DNA from: Microbacter sp. GSS18
Lineage (GTDB): Bacteria > Actinomycetota > Actinomycetes > Actinomycetales > Microbacteriaceae
DNA length: 64,000 nucleotides
Assembly: GCA_029319145.1 (NCBI GenBank)
Contig: CP119753.1
Span: 868,001 to 932,000, forward strand
Direction: 5' to 3'
The notes under the pieces were generated by a model. That model ran no database searches. It was not told the origin of the DNA and saw only the letters and a list, made by a program, of their open reading frames with translations. Of the stretch, positions 35,924 through 43,168 are shown one piece after another (within the stretch, counting starts at the first letter, position 1; each line of letters opens with the position of its first letter). The position numbers and the translations under genes were made by a program.

Positions 35924-36595
35924 ATGCACACCCCCACCTTCGGCGCCGCGGCGCCCCAGGGCCTGCAGATGCCGGGCAGCCGCTACGTCCTCCCGCAGTT
36001 CGAGGAGCGCACGGCCTACGGCTACAAGCGGCAGGACCCCTACAACAAGCTGTTCGAGGACCGCGTCATCTTCCTGGGCGTCCAGGTCGACGACGCGTCG
36101 GCGGACGACGTCATGGCCCAGCTCCTCGTGCTCGAGAGCCAGGATCCCGACCGCGACATCATCATGTACATCAACTCGCCGGGCGGATCGTTCACGGCGA
36201 TGACGGCGATCTACGACACGATGCAGTACATCTCGCCGCAGATCCAGACCGTGGTGCTCGGTCAGGCCGCTTCGGCCGCCGCGGTGCTGCTGGCGGCGGG
36301 CGCGCCCGGCAAGCGGCTGGCGCTGCCGAACGCGCGCATCCTCATCCACCAGCCGGCGATGGGCGAGGCCGGTCACGGCCAGGCCTCGGACATCGAGATC
36401 CAGGCGGCGGAGATCCTGCGCATGCGCACGTGGCTCGAGGAGACGCTGGGCAAGCACTCCCACAAGACCCAGGCAGAGGTCAACAAGGACATCGACCGCG
36501 ACAAGATCCTCTCGGCCGCCGAGGCCGTCGAGTACGGACTCGTCGACCAGGTCCTCACGACCCGCAAGCGGACGCCAGCCGCGCTGACCTCCTGA
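35924..36595 (+). CDS. clpP: ATP-dependent Clp protease proteolytic subunit 2
   Basis: A 223-aa paralogue of the preceding gene, with nucleophile S117 (GQAASAAA) and H142 (LIHQPAMG). An N-terminal extension of about 30 residues (MHTPTFGAAAPQGLQMPGSR) goes beyond the core and may be a propeptide. Forms the second heptameric ring. The spacing to clpP1 (31 nt) indicates one transcript. A terminator separates the pair from clpX. Confidence 0.96.
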   Translation: MHTPTFGAAAPQGLQMPGSRYVLPQFEERTAYGYKRQDPYNKLFEDRVIFLGVQVDDASADDVMAQLLVLESQDPDRDIIMYINSPGGSFTAMTAIYDTMQYISPQIQTVVLGQAASAAAVLLAAGAPGKRLALPNARILIHQPAMGEAGHGQASDIEIQAAEILRMRTWLEETLGKHSHKTQAEVNKDIDRDKILSAAEAVEYGLVDQVLTTRKRTPAALTS

Positions 36596-36602
36596 CGACG
36601 AT

Positions 36603-36639
36603 CGAGACCCCGGGTGCCGGATCGGGCCCCGGGGTCTCG
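36603..36639 (+). terminator. Terminator after clpP2
   Basis: A 12-bp perfect stem: 36603-36614 (CGAGACCCCGGG) pairs with 36628-36639 across a 13-nt loop. Confidence 0.85.
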
Positions 36640-36714
36640 CCGTGCCCGCGCGATGCGGATCGTGCGCATCGTCACATGCGGGGTCGCAATCCACCGCATG
36701 TCGCCTGCACGGGT

Positions 36715-36720
36715 TAGGCT
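36715..36720 (+). promoter_or_regulatory. Putative -10 box of clpX
   Basis: TAGGCT about 50 nt before ATG 36772. The short leader carries a GGGGAGC/GCTCCCC hairpin and then a strong SD (GAAGGAGGGG). Confidence 0.4.
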
Positions 36721-36771
36721 CGGAGAACGGCTGGGGAGCAGCTCCCCGGGGTGCGAGAAGGAGGGGATCCG

Positions 36772-38040
36772 ATGGCACGCATCGGTGAGAGCGCCGATCT
36801 GTTCAAGTGCTCTTTCTGCGGCAAGAGCCAGAAGCAGGTCCAGCAGCTCATCGCGGGTCCCGGGGTCTACATCTGCGACGAGTGCGTCGAGCTGTGCAAC
36901 GAGATCATCGAGGAGCGGATGGCCGAGTCCGCCTCGGGCGAGGTCGCGGACTTCGATCTGCCCAAGCCCCGCGAGATCTTCGCCTTCCTCGAGGAGTACG
37001 TCGTCGGACAGGACGACGCCAAGCGAGCCCTGTCCGTGGCGGTCTACAACCACTACAAGCGCATCCGCGCGCACGGCACGCTGCAGTCCGCCGATCAGCG
37101 CGCCGACGACGTGGAAGTCGCCAAGAGCAACATCCTGCTGCTGGGTCCGACCGGCTGCGGCAAGACGTACCTGGCGCAGACGCTCGCGAAGCGCCTCAAT
37201 GTGCCCTTCGCCGTCGCGGACGCGACCGCACTGACCGAAGCGGGCTACGTCGGCGAGGACGTCGAGAACATCCTCCTGAAGCTGCTGCAGGCGGCGGACT
37301 TCGACACCAAGCGCGCCGAGACGGGGATCATCTACATCGACGAGGTCGACAAGATCGCCCGCAAGGCCGAGAACCCCTCGATCACACGCGATGTCTCCGG
37401 CGAGGGTGTGCAGCAGGCGCTGCTGAAGATTCTCGAGGGCACGGTGGCCTCGGTGCCGCCCCAGGGCGGACGCAAGCATCCGCATCAGGAGTTCATCCAG
37501 ATCGACACGACGAACGTGCTGTTCATCGTGGCCGGAGCCTTCGCCGGGCTCGAGGACATCATCTCCGCCCGCGTCGGCAAGCACGGGATCGGCTTCGGGG
37601 CTCCGCTGCACACCCGGGGCGACGATCTGAACCTGTTCAGCGAAGTGCGTCCCGAAGACCTGCACAAGTTCGGCCTGATCCCCGAGTTCATCGGGCGCCT
37701 GCCCGTGGTCGCCTCGGTGACTCCGCTGGATCGTTCGGCGCTGATGGAGATCCTGACCGAGCCCAAGAACGCCCTCGTCAAGCAGTACCGGCGCATGTTC
37801 GAGCTCGACGACGTCGGACTCGAGTTCGATGTCGAGGCGCTCGAGGCGATCGCCGACCTCGCGGTTTCGCGCAAGACGGGCGCGCGCGGACTGCGGGCGA
37901 TCCTCGAAGAGGTCCTCGGTCCGATCATGTTCGAGATCCCCTCGACCGACGACGTCGACAAGGTCGTCATCACCCGCGCTGCGGTCGAAGAGTCGGCGCC
38001 GCCGACGCTCGTGTTCCGTCAGAAGCGCAAGAGCGCCTGA
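36772..38040 (+). CDS. clpX: ATP-dependent Clp protease ATP-binding subunit ClpX
   Basis: A 422-aa AAA+ unfoldase. The N-terminal zinc-binding dimerisation domain has C13, C16, C35 and C38. Walker A is GPTGCGKT (125-132), and Walker [11 protein letters not shown] follows with sensor and arginine-finger regions. The pore loop and the IGF-type loop docking on ClpP (KHGIGFGAP) are visible. ATG 36772 is preferred because of the adjacent SD and the family start MARIGESAD. It is separated from clpP2 by a terminator and its own promoter region, and convergent with the downstream gene (7-nt gap). Confidence 0.97.
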   Translation: MARIGESADLFKCSFCGKSQKQVQQLIAGPGVYICDECVELCNEIIEERMAESASGEVADFDLPKPREIFAFLEEYVVGQDDAKRALSVAVYNHYKRIRAHGTLQSADQRADDVEVAKSNILLLGPTGCGKTYLAQTLAKRLNVPFAVADATALTEAGYVGEDVENILLKLLQAADFDTKRAETGIIYIDEVDKIARKAENPSITRDVSGEGVQQALLKILEGTVASVPPQGGRKHPHQEFIQIDTTNVLFIVAGAFAGLEDIISARVGKHGIGFGAPLHTRGDDLNLFSEVRPEDLHKFGLIPEFIGRLPVVASVTPLDRSALMEILTEPKNALVKQYRRMFELDDVGLEFDVEALEAIADLAVSRKTGARGLRAILEEVLGPIMFEIPSTDDVDKVVITRAAVEESAPPTLVFRQKRKSA

Positions 38041-38047
38041 CGCCTGA

Positions 38048-38530
38048 TCACTCCAGGATCGCGACGAGGTCGGTGCGCACCCGGTCCGGCGGTGTCGACT
38101 GCGGGTCGGACACGTAGACCTCGATGAGGCTGTCCTTGGCCGTTCGGCCCGCTTCGGTGACACCGGCCAGGACGCGGCCCCATGACGCGCCGAGGTCCTC
38201 GTAGGACCCGATGTGGGACAGCGCGGCGGCCTGCGAGGGCGGGAAAGTCATCGCCTCGACCGGGCCATCCGCCACATCGACCTGCTCGGCGGGGAATCCG
38301 ATCGCGACGTCGAAGGCGGTCTCGATGTCGCCGGAGTACACGGCCAGGAACGGGCCGGCTGGGATGAATCCGCCGTCCTCCATCGCCGCCCCGAGCGGCC
38401 CCATGGCGCGGTGGAAGAGCGGACGCAGCTCGTCGAGCGTGACCTGGCGGTAGCGGACCACGGCGAGGGTCAGCTGCGGGAGATCCACGAACGTGAGGTC
38501 GGAGTAGGGGTTCTCGGGATCGAGCATCAT
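38048..38530 (-). CDS. GyrI-like/AraC effector-binding domain protein
   Basis: A 160-aa stand-alone ligand-binding domain (SHV fold). Typical elements are LAVVRYRQVTLDELRPLFHRAM at the start, FLAVYSG and DVAIGFP in the middle, and the strand-turn AALSHIGSYEDLGASWGRVL. Related domains bind cationic drugs or act as effector domains of AraC/MerR regulators. There is no DNA-binding domain here. Start is ATG 38530 or the adjacent ATG 38527; GGAGG upstream fits the second slightly better. Confidence 0.8.
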   Translation of the reverse strand: MMLDPENPYSDLTFVDLPQLTLAVVRYRQVTLDELRPLFHRAMGPLGAAMEDGGFIPAGPFLAVYSGDIETAFDVAIGFPAEQVDVADGPVEAMTFPPSQAAALSHIGSYEDLGASWGRVLAGVTEAGRTAKDSLIEVYVSDPQSTPPDRVRTDLVAILE

Positions 38531-38586
38531 CGCACCTCCGTGACGAGCATGCCGCGATCCGGCTCGCCGCGCCAGGGCGGCGGTGC

Positions 38587-40638
38587 TCAGTCGGCGAGCC
38601 CGCGGCGAGCCAGCAGCGGCGCGATCTCGGCGTCCCGTCCGCGGAAGTCGCGGTAGGCCGCGAGCGGATCCTTCGAGCCGCCGACGCCGAGCAGCCTGTC
38701 GCGGAACCGGTCGCCGTTCTGCCGTGTCAGGCCGCCGTTCTCGCGGAACCACTCGACGGTGTCGGCGTCGAGCACCTCGCTCCAGATGTACGAGTAGTAG
38801 CCCGCGCTGTACCCGCCCGAGAAGACATGGGCGAAGTAGGTCGACGAGTACCGGGTCGGCACGAGCGGGTTGTCCAGCCCGATGTCGGCCAGGGCGGCCG
38901 CCTCGAACGACGCGACGTCGATGTCCCCGGCGGCCTGCTCGGGCGACAGCGAATGCCACGCCTGATCCAGCCACGCTGCGGCGAGGTACTCGCTGGTCGC
39001 GAACCCCTGATCGAAGGACTCCGACGCGTGCAGTCGCTCGACGACTGCGGCGGGGAGGGGCTCGTCGGTCGCGATGTGACGTGCGTATGAGGCGAGGATC
39101 TCGGGCCAGAAGATCCACATCTCGTTGACCTGGCTGGGGAACTCCACGAAGTCGCGGAACACGTTCGTGCCGGCGAAGTGCGGATATGTCACGGTCGCGA
39201 ACAGTCCGTGCAGCGCGTGACCGAACTCGTGGAACAGCGTCGTGACCTCATCCAGGCTCAGCAGCGTGGGGCTTCCCGCAGCCGGCTTCGGGACGTTGAG
39301 ATTGTTGACCACGACCGGCTGCGTCCCGCGCAGCTCGGACTGCAGGACGATCGAGTTCATCCACGCGCCGCCGCGCTTTGTGTCGCGCGTGTACAGGTCG
39401 AGGATGAACAGGCCCAGGGCGCCGCCGTCGGCGTTGTGGAGCTCGAACACGCGCGCGTCGGGGTGGTACGCGGGGATGTCGGGGCGTTCCGTGAACGTGA
39501 TGCCGTACAGCTCGGTGGCGGCGCGGAACACGCCGTCGCGGAGGACCCGCTCGGCCTCGAACCAGGGCCGCAGCGCGCCGCGGTCGAGGTCGTACTGCTT
39601 CGCACGCACCTTCTCGGTGTAGAACGCCCAGTCGTGCGCCTCGAGCGGACGGGTCAGGCCGTCATCGTCGGCGACGAGCTGCAGCTCCTCCTGCTCGCGT
39701 CGGGCGTTGCGCGCGGCAGGGGCCGCGAGGCGGCGGAGCATGTCCTCGACCGCCTGGGGCGAGCCCGCCGTCTGGTCCGACGTGACATAGGCCGCGTGGG
39801 ATGCGTATCCGAGCAGTGCTGCGCGCTCGGCGCGCAGCCGGACGATCTCGCCGATGACGGCGCTGTTGTCGTTCGCGTTGCCACGCGAACCGCGGGCACG
39901 CGAGGCGTCGAGGATGCGCTTGCGGCTCTCGCTCCGCGTCAGCGAGGCGAGATAGGGGTGACCGGTGAAGAGGGTCAGCGTCACGACCCACGCGCCCTCG
40001 AGGCCGCGATCGGATGCCGCCTGGGCGGCCGCCGACAGCTCGCCCTCGCTCAGACCGTCGAGGTCGGCGGCATCGTCGAACACGACCGCCAGGTCGTTGG
40101 TGTCTGCCAGCAGGTTCTTCTCGAACGTGGTCGTCAGGGTCGACAGGCGCTGGTTGATCGCCGTGAGCCGGCGCTTGGCCTCGGCGCCGAGCGCCGCTCC
40201 CGCGTGGGTCATCTCGAGATGGTGGCGCTGCACGAGGTACCGCTGTTCGGGAGCCAGATCGAGGTCGGGCAGCGCGTCGTGCACCGCCGACACGCGGGCG
40301 TAGAGAGCCGGGTCGAGCTGGATGGCGTCGTGGTGCGCCGACATCAGCGGTGCGAGCTCCTCGTCGATCTGCTGGATCACCGGCGTCGCATCGGCCGAGG
40401 ACACGGTGTAGAACGTCCGCGTGACGTGGCCGAGCAGCTCGCCGCTGCGCTCGAGGGGGAGGAGCGTGTTCTCGAACGTGGGCGCGGAGTCCGCCGCCGT
40501 GATGTCGGCGATCTCGCGGCGGTGCTCGCTGAAGGCCTGCTCGAAAGCGGGGAGGTAGTGCTCGGGCCGGATCCGCGTGTAGTCGGGGAGTCCGTAGGGG
40601 AGCGTGCGCGGACCGAGGAGAGGGTTGTCGCTCGACAT
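38587..40638 (-). CDS. dcp: M3-family metallopeptidase (peptidyl-dipeptidase Dcp-like)
   Basis: A 683-aa, largely helical zinc peptidase. The active site FHEFGHALHG supplies the HExxH pair, with the downstream Glu in FRDFVEFPSQVNE. Length and C-terminal blocks (YSAGYYSYIWSEVLDADTV, RFRDRLLGVGGS) match Dcp/oligopeptidase A-type enzymes that degrade short peptides in the cytosol. ATG 40638 is leaderless-spaced from TAGGCT. It is divergent from the ArsR-like gene, sharing the region that holds the TTGCAAAG repeats. Confidence 0.93.
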   Translation of the reverse strand: MSSDNPLLGPRTLPYGLPDYTRIRPEHYLPAFEQAFSEHRREIADITAADSAPTFENTLLPLERSGELLGHVTRTFYTVSSADATPVIQQIDEELAPLMSAHHDAIQLDPALYARVSAVHDALPDLDLAPEQRYLVQRHHLEMTHAGAALGAEAKRRLTAINQRLSTLTTTFEKNLLADTNDLAVVFDDAADLDGLSEGELSAAAQAASDRGLEGAWVVTLTLFTGHPYLASLTRSESRKRILDASRARGSRGNANDNSAVIGEIVRLRAERAALLGYASHAAYVTSDQTAGSPQAVEDMLRRLAAPAARNARREQEELQLVADDDGLTRPLEAHDWAFYTEKVRAKQYDLDRGALRPWFEAERVLRDGVFRAATELYGITFTERPDIPAYHPDARVFELHNADGGALGLFILDLYTRDTKRGGAWMNSIVLQSELRGTQPVVVNNLNVPKPAAGSPTLLSLDEVTTLFHEFGHALHGLFATVTYPHFAGTNVFRDFVEFPSQVNEMWIFWPEILASYARHIATDEPLPAAVVERLHASESFDQGFATSEYLAAAWLDQAWHSLSPEQAAGDIDVASFEAAALADIGLDNPLVPTRYSSTYFAHVFSGGYSAGYYSYIWSEVLDADTVEWFRENGGLTRQNGDRFRDRLLGVGGSKDPLAAYRDFRGRDAEIAPLLARRGLAD

Positions 40639-40645
40639 GCGCTCC

Positions 40646-40651
40646 AGCCTA
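40646..40651 (-). promoter_or_regulatory. Putative -10 box of the leaderless M3 peptidase gene
   Basis: TAGGCT on the minus strand, 7 nt before ATG 40638. Confidence 0.5.
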
Positions 40652-40681
40652 TCCGCGGGCGGGAGAGATGCCGAACATCAT

Positions 40682-40727
40682 TTGCAAAGCACTTCTTGCA
40701 AAGAAGTACTTGCAAAGAGATCTTTGC
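40682..40727 (+). promoter_or_regulatory. TTGCAAAG repeat array, candidate operator
   Basis: Three exact copies of TTGCAAAG start at 40682, 40696 and 40710, exactly 14 nt apart. The third copy is also the left arm of an inverted repeat, GCAAAGA-GA-TCTTTGC (40712-40727). Each unit contains the palindromic hexamer TTGCAA. The array sits between the divergent M3 peptidase and ArsR-like genes and ends 5 nt before the TAGCTT -10-like box of the latter. It is strikingly AT-rich for this genome. Confidence 0.65.
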
Positions 40728-40732
40728 GGTAG

Positions 40733-40738
40733 TAGCTT
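40733..40738 (+). promoter_or_regulatory. Putative -10 box of the leaderless ArsR-like gene
   Basis: TAGCTT, 7 nt (CGGCACC), ATG 40746. The repeat array ends just upstream, where a -35 would lie, so a bound repressor would block RNA polymerase. Confidence 0.45.
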
Positions 40739-40745
40739 CGGCACC

Positions 40746-41381
40746 ATGGACGAGCAGAAGGACGACCTCAGCGAGACGATCGCCCAGGTCGAGAAGCGCC
40801 ACAGCGGTGACCGCGTCCTCGACACCGGTGCATTGCGTGCTCTCGCGCATCCGCTGCGCATCCGCATCTACGACATCCTCAGCCAGTACGGCCCGCAGAC
40901 CGCCAGCTCTCTCGCCGAGCGGCTGGGGGAGTCGTCGGGCTCCACCAGCTATCACTTGCGGGCGCTCGCCAAGCACGACCTCATCCGCGAGGTCGAGGGG
41001 CGGGGCACCGCCCGCGAGCGGTGGTGGGAGCGGCCGGTCGGCGGCGTGAGCTTCGCCAGCCCCGCGGCGATGAAGACGCCCGCGGGACGTGCTGCCACCC
41101 AGCTCGTGATGAGCGAGTTCTTCCGCAACCGCCAGGCGCAGCTCATGACGTTCATCGAGACCGCCGCGGGACGGGAGTCCGACGCGTGGCAGGAAGGCTC
41201 GGTCGTCTCCACGGCGACCGCTCGCCTCACCCCGGAGCAGAGCCGCGAGCTCTCGGCCCGCATCATGGCGGTCATCGACGAGACGGTCGACCGCTACCGC
41301 AACCAGTCCGGCGACGACGTGCGGCCCGTGACAATCCGCGCCGACGTCTTCCCACTGCCCGAAATCGGAGACAAGCGATGA
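40746..41381 (+). CDS. ArsR-like winged helix-turn-helix regulator
   Basis: A 211-aa DNA-binding protein. The winged helix occupies about residues 25-100 (LRALAHPLRIRIYDIL, then SSLAERLGESSGSTSYHLRA as the recognition region, and the EVEGRGTARERWW wing). No cysteine metal site is evident, so a metal sensor is unlikely. The C-terminal half is helical and probably mediates dimerisation or ligand binding. ATG 40746 follows the leaderless pattern. It is first in an operon with a 69-aa protein and an MFS exporter, coupled by ATGA overlaps. It is likely the repressor acting on the TTGCAAAG array. Confidence 0.88.
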   Translation: MDEQKDDLSETIAQVEKRHSGDRVLDTGALRALAHPLRIRIYDILSQYGPQTASSLAERLGESSGSTSYHLRALAKHDLIREVEGRGTARERWWERPVGGVSFASPAAMKTPAGRAATQLVMSEFFRNRQAQLMTFIETAAGRESDAWQEGSVVSTATARLTPEQSRELSARIMAVIDETVDRYRNQSGDDVRPVTIRADVFPLPEIGDKR

Positions 41382-41587
41382 CCACGCTGCCCCTCTTCGA
41401 GGCGCGTCCGCGCCCGACATCGTTCGAACGCATGCTGCTGCGCGCAGCGGCGGCGGCCGATCGCCATGTCGCGCTGCGCCTCGCACGGCACGACGCTCTC
41501 GCGCGGCGCACACGCGCGCGCGAGCACGCCGCGGACGCACGGCGGTCCGCGGAGGCGCTCGGCGCGTTCGGGGTTCTGCCGCGATGA
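41378..41587 (+). CDS. Small hypothetical protein between regulator and transporter
   Basis: A 69-aa Arg/Ala-rich protein, predicted mostly helical, with no membrane segment (TSFERMLLRAAAAADRHVAL, then ARRTRAREHAADARRSAEAL). Its start overlaps the regulator stop and its stop overlaps the MFS start, both as ATGA, which supports real translation. I recognise no family. It might be an accessory factor or simply maintain translational coupling. Confidence 0.65.
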   Translation: MTTLPLFEARPRPTSFERMLLRAAAAADRHVALRLARHDALARRTRAREHAADARRSAEALGAFGVLPR

Positions 41588-42915
41588 CCGACACCGTGAA
41601 GCAGCCGGAGGCGACGGCGAAGCGGCCGGTGCTCGGCCGCGACTTCGGCCGGCTGTGGACCGCCGCGGCCTTCAGCAATCTCGCCGACGGCGTCGGGCGG
41701 ACCGCCGTCCCGCTGATCGCGGCGACGCTCACGCGCGACCCGCTGGCGATCGCGGCGATCGGGGCGCTGGCGTTCGTGCCGTGGCTCGTGTTCGGCCTTC
41801 CCGCCGGCATGCTCGTCGACCGCCTCGATCGACGCAAGCTCATGGCCGTGGCCAACGCGCTCCGGGCGGGGGTCGCCCTGGTGCTGGCGACGCTCACGGT
41901 CCTCGACGCCCTGACGATCTGGTGGCTGTTCGCCGCCGTCGTGGTGTTCGGCATCGGCGAGACGCTGTTCGACAACGCCACGAATGCGATCGTGCCGGCG
42001 ATCGTCGACCGGCGCGCGCTCGACCGCGCGAACGGACGCCTGCAGGCCGCTCAGGTGACGATCGACAACTTCGTCGCCACGCCGATCGGCGGCGTGCTCT
42101 TCGCCGTCGCGCTCGCGCTGCCGCTGTGGGTGGGGGCGGCCGGCTACCTCATCCCGATCGGCCTCGCGGTGCTTCTGCCGCTGGCCGCTGCGCGTCCGCT
42201 GCGCGATCGTGCGCTGGATGCCGCGTCGTCCCCGTCGGCCGCCGGCGCGGTGGGCGAGCCTGCGGGCAACATCGACGCCCCCGCACCGGTCGCCGCGCCG
42301 CGGACATCGGCGGGTGAGGCCGCTCGCTATCTGTGGCGGCACCGGTTCCTGCGGGCGATGCTCGTGTTCACGTCGATCGTGGGCTCGGCGTTCGCCTTCG
42401 CGCAAGCGCCCACGATCCTCTACTTCCTCGACGAGCTCGACGTCGTGCCCGCCGCGATCGGCGTCGTGACGGCGGGCATCGGGCTGGGAGCCCTCGTCGG
42501 ATCGATCGTGGCTCCCGCCTTGGTGGAGCGGTTCGGGCGCGGGGCCGTGATGCTCGGCGCGAACCTCGTCGCCGCTGCGGGACTCGTCGGCGTGTGGGCT
42601 GCGCCCGAGCTGATCTCGGGCATCGTCGCCTACGCGCTCCTGGCCGCGGCGGTCTCCTGCTGGAACGTCCCGTGGGGAGCGCTGCGCCAGGCGATCGTCC
42701 CGAACGACCTGTTCGGTCGCGTGCTGGGCATCATGCGCACGCTCACGTGGGGGATCTTCCCCTTCGCCACGATGATCGGCGGACTGGTCGCGCGCATCGA
42801 TCTGCGGCTGCCGTATCTGATCGCCGCCGGGATCACCGCCGCGGCAGCGCTGGTGGCAGCGCCGCTCCTGCTGTCGGCGACGCAGCACACCGCGCCCGAG
42901 GGCGACGGGGACTGA
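41584..42915 (+). CDS. MFS transporter (putative drug exporter)
   Basis: A 443-aa major facilitator with about 12 helices in two halves and a Pro/Ala-rich cytoplasmic loop around residues 215-240. Motif A-like GLPAGMLVDRLDRRKLM lies between helices 2 and 3. The organisation resembles the macrolide-efflux-type MFS proteins. It is the third gene of the ArsR-like operon, so it is probably induced when the regulator senses its substrate. The substrate is unknown. Confidence 0.9.
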   Translation: MTDTVKQPEATAKRPVLGRDFGRLWTAAAFSNLADGVGRTAVPLIAATLTRDPLAIAAIGALAFVPWLVFGLPAGMLVDRLDRRKLMAVANALRAGVALVLATLTVLDALTIWWLFAAVVVFGIGETLFDNATNAIVPAIVDRRALDRANGRLQAAQVTIDNFVATPIGGVLFAVALALPLWVGAAGYLIPIGLAVLLPLAAARPLRDRALDAASSPSAAGAVGEPAGNIDAPAPVAAPRTSAGEAARYLWRHRFLRAMLVFTSIVGSAFAFAQAPTILYFLDELDVVPAAIGVVTAGIGLGALVGSIVAPALVERFGRGAVMLGANLVAAAGLVGVWAAPELISGIVAYALLAAAVSCWNVPWGALRQAIVPNDLFGRVLGIMRTLTWGIFPFATMIGGLVARIDLRLPYLIAAGITAAAALVAAPLLLSATQHTAPEGDGD

Positions 42916-42918
42916 TCG

Positions 42919-43167
42919 TCAGGCGAGGCCGGGCTCGCCGTCGTGCGACACGACGGCCGAGCCCTCGTCGCTCAACGACACGATGACGCCGTTGTCGAGC
43001 TCCGCGATCGGACGCCCCTCGAGCCACGTGAGCGTCCAGCGGGGCCGGGGCTGACCGAGCAGATCGCCGGGGATCGCGGCGTCCACATCGCGGATGCCGT
43101 CGGCGAGCGCCGCGGGCACCGAGCGCGGCGGCTCGTCTCCGGACGTCCAGCGTGTTCCGAGCTGCAT
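42919..43167 (-). CDS. Small conserved hypothetical protein downstream of valS
   Basis: An 82-aa soluble protein (MQLGTRWTSGDEPPRSVPAA, core WTLTWLEGRPIAELDNGVIV). ATG 43167 follows the valS stop by 1 nt, so it is co-transcribed with and probably coupled to valS. It has the look of a small beta-rich fold and no known motif. Confidence 0.7.
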   Translation of the reverse strand: MQLGTRWTSGDEPPRSVPAALADGIRDVDAAIPGDLLGQPRPRWTLTWLEGRPIAELDNGVIVSLSDEGSAVVSHDGEPGLA

Positions 43168-43168
43168 G

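Noticed and set aside
40682..40727. TTGCAAAG array as a CRISPR-like repeat
   Set aside because: Repeat units are only 8 bp with 6-nt gaps, there are no spacers of protospacer length and no cas genes; operator is the simpler reading.
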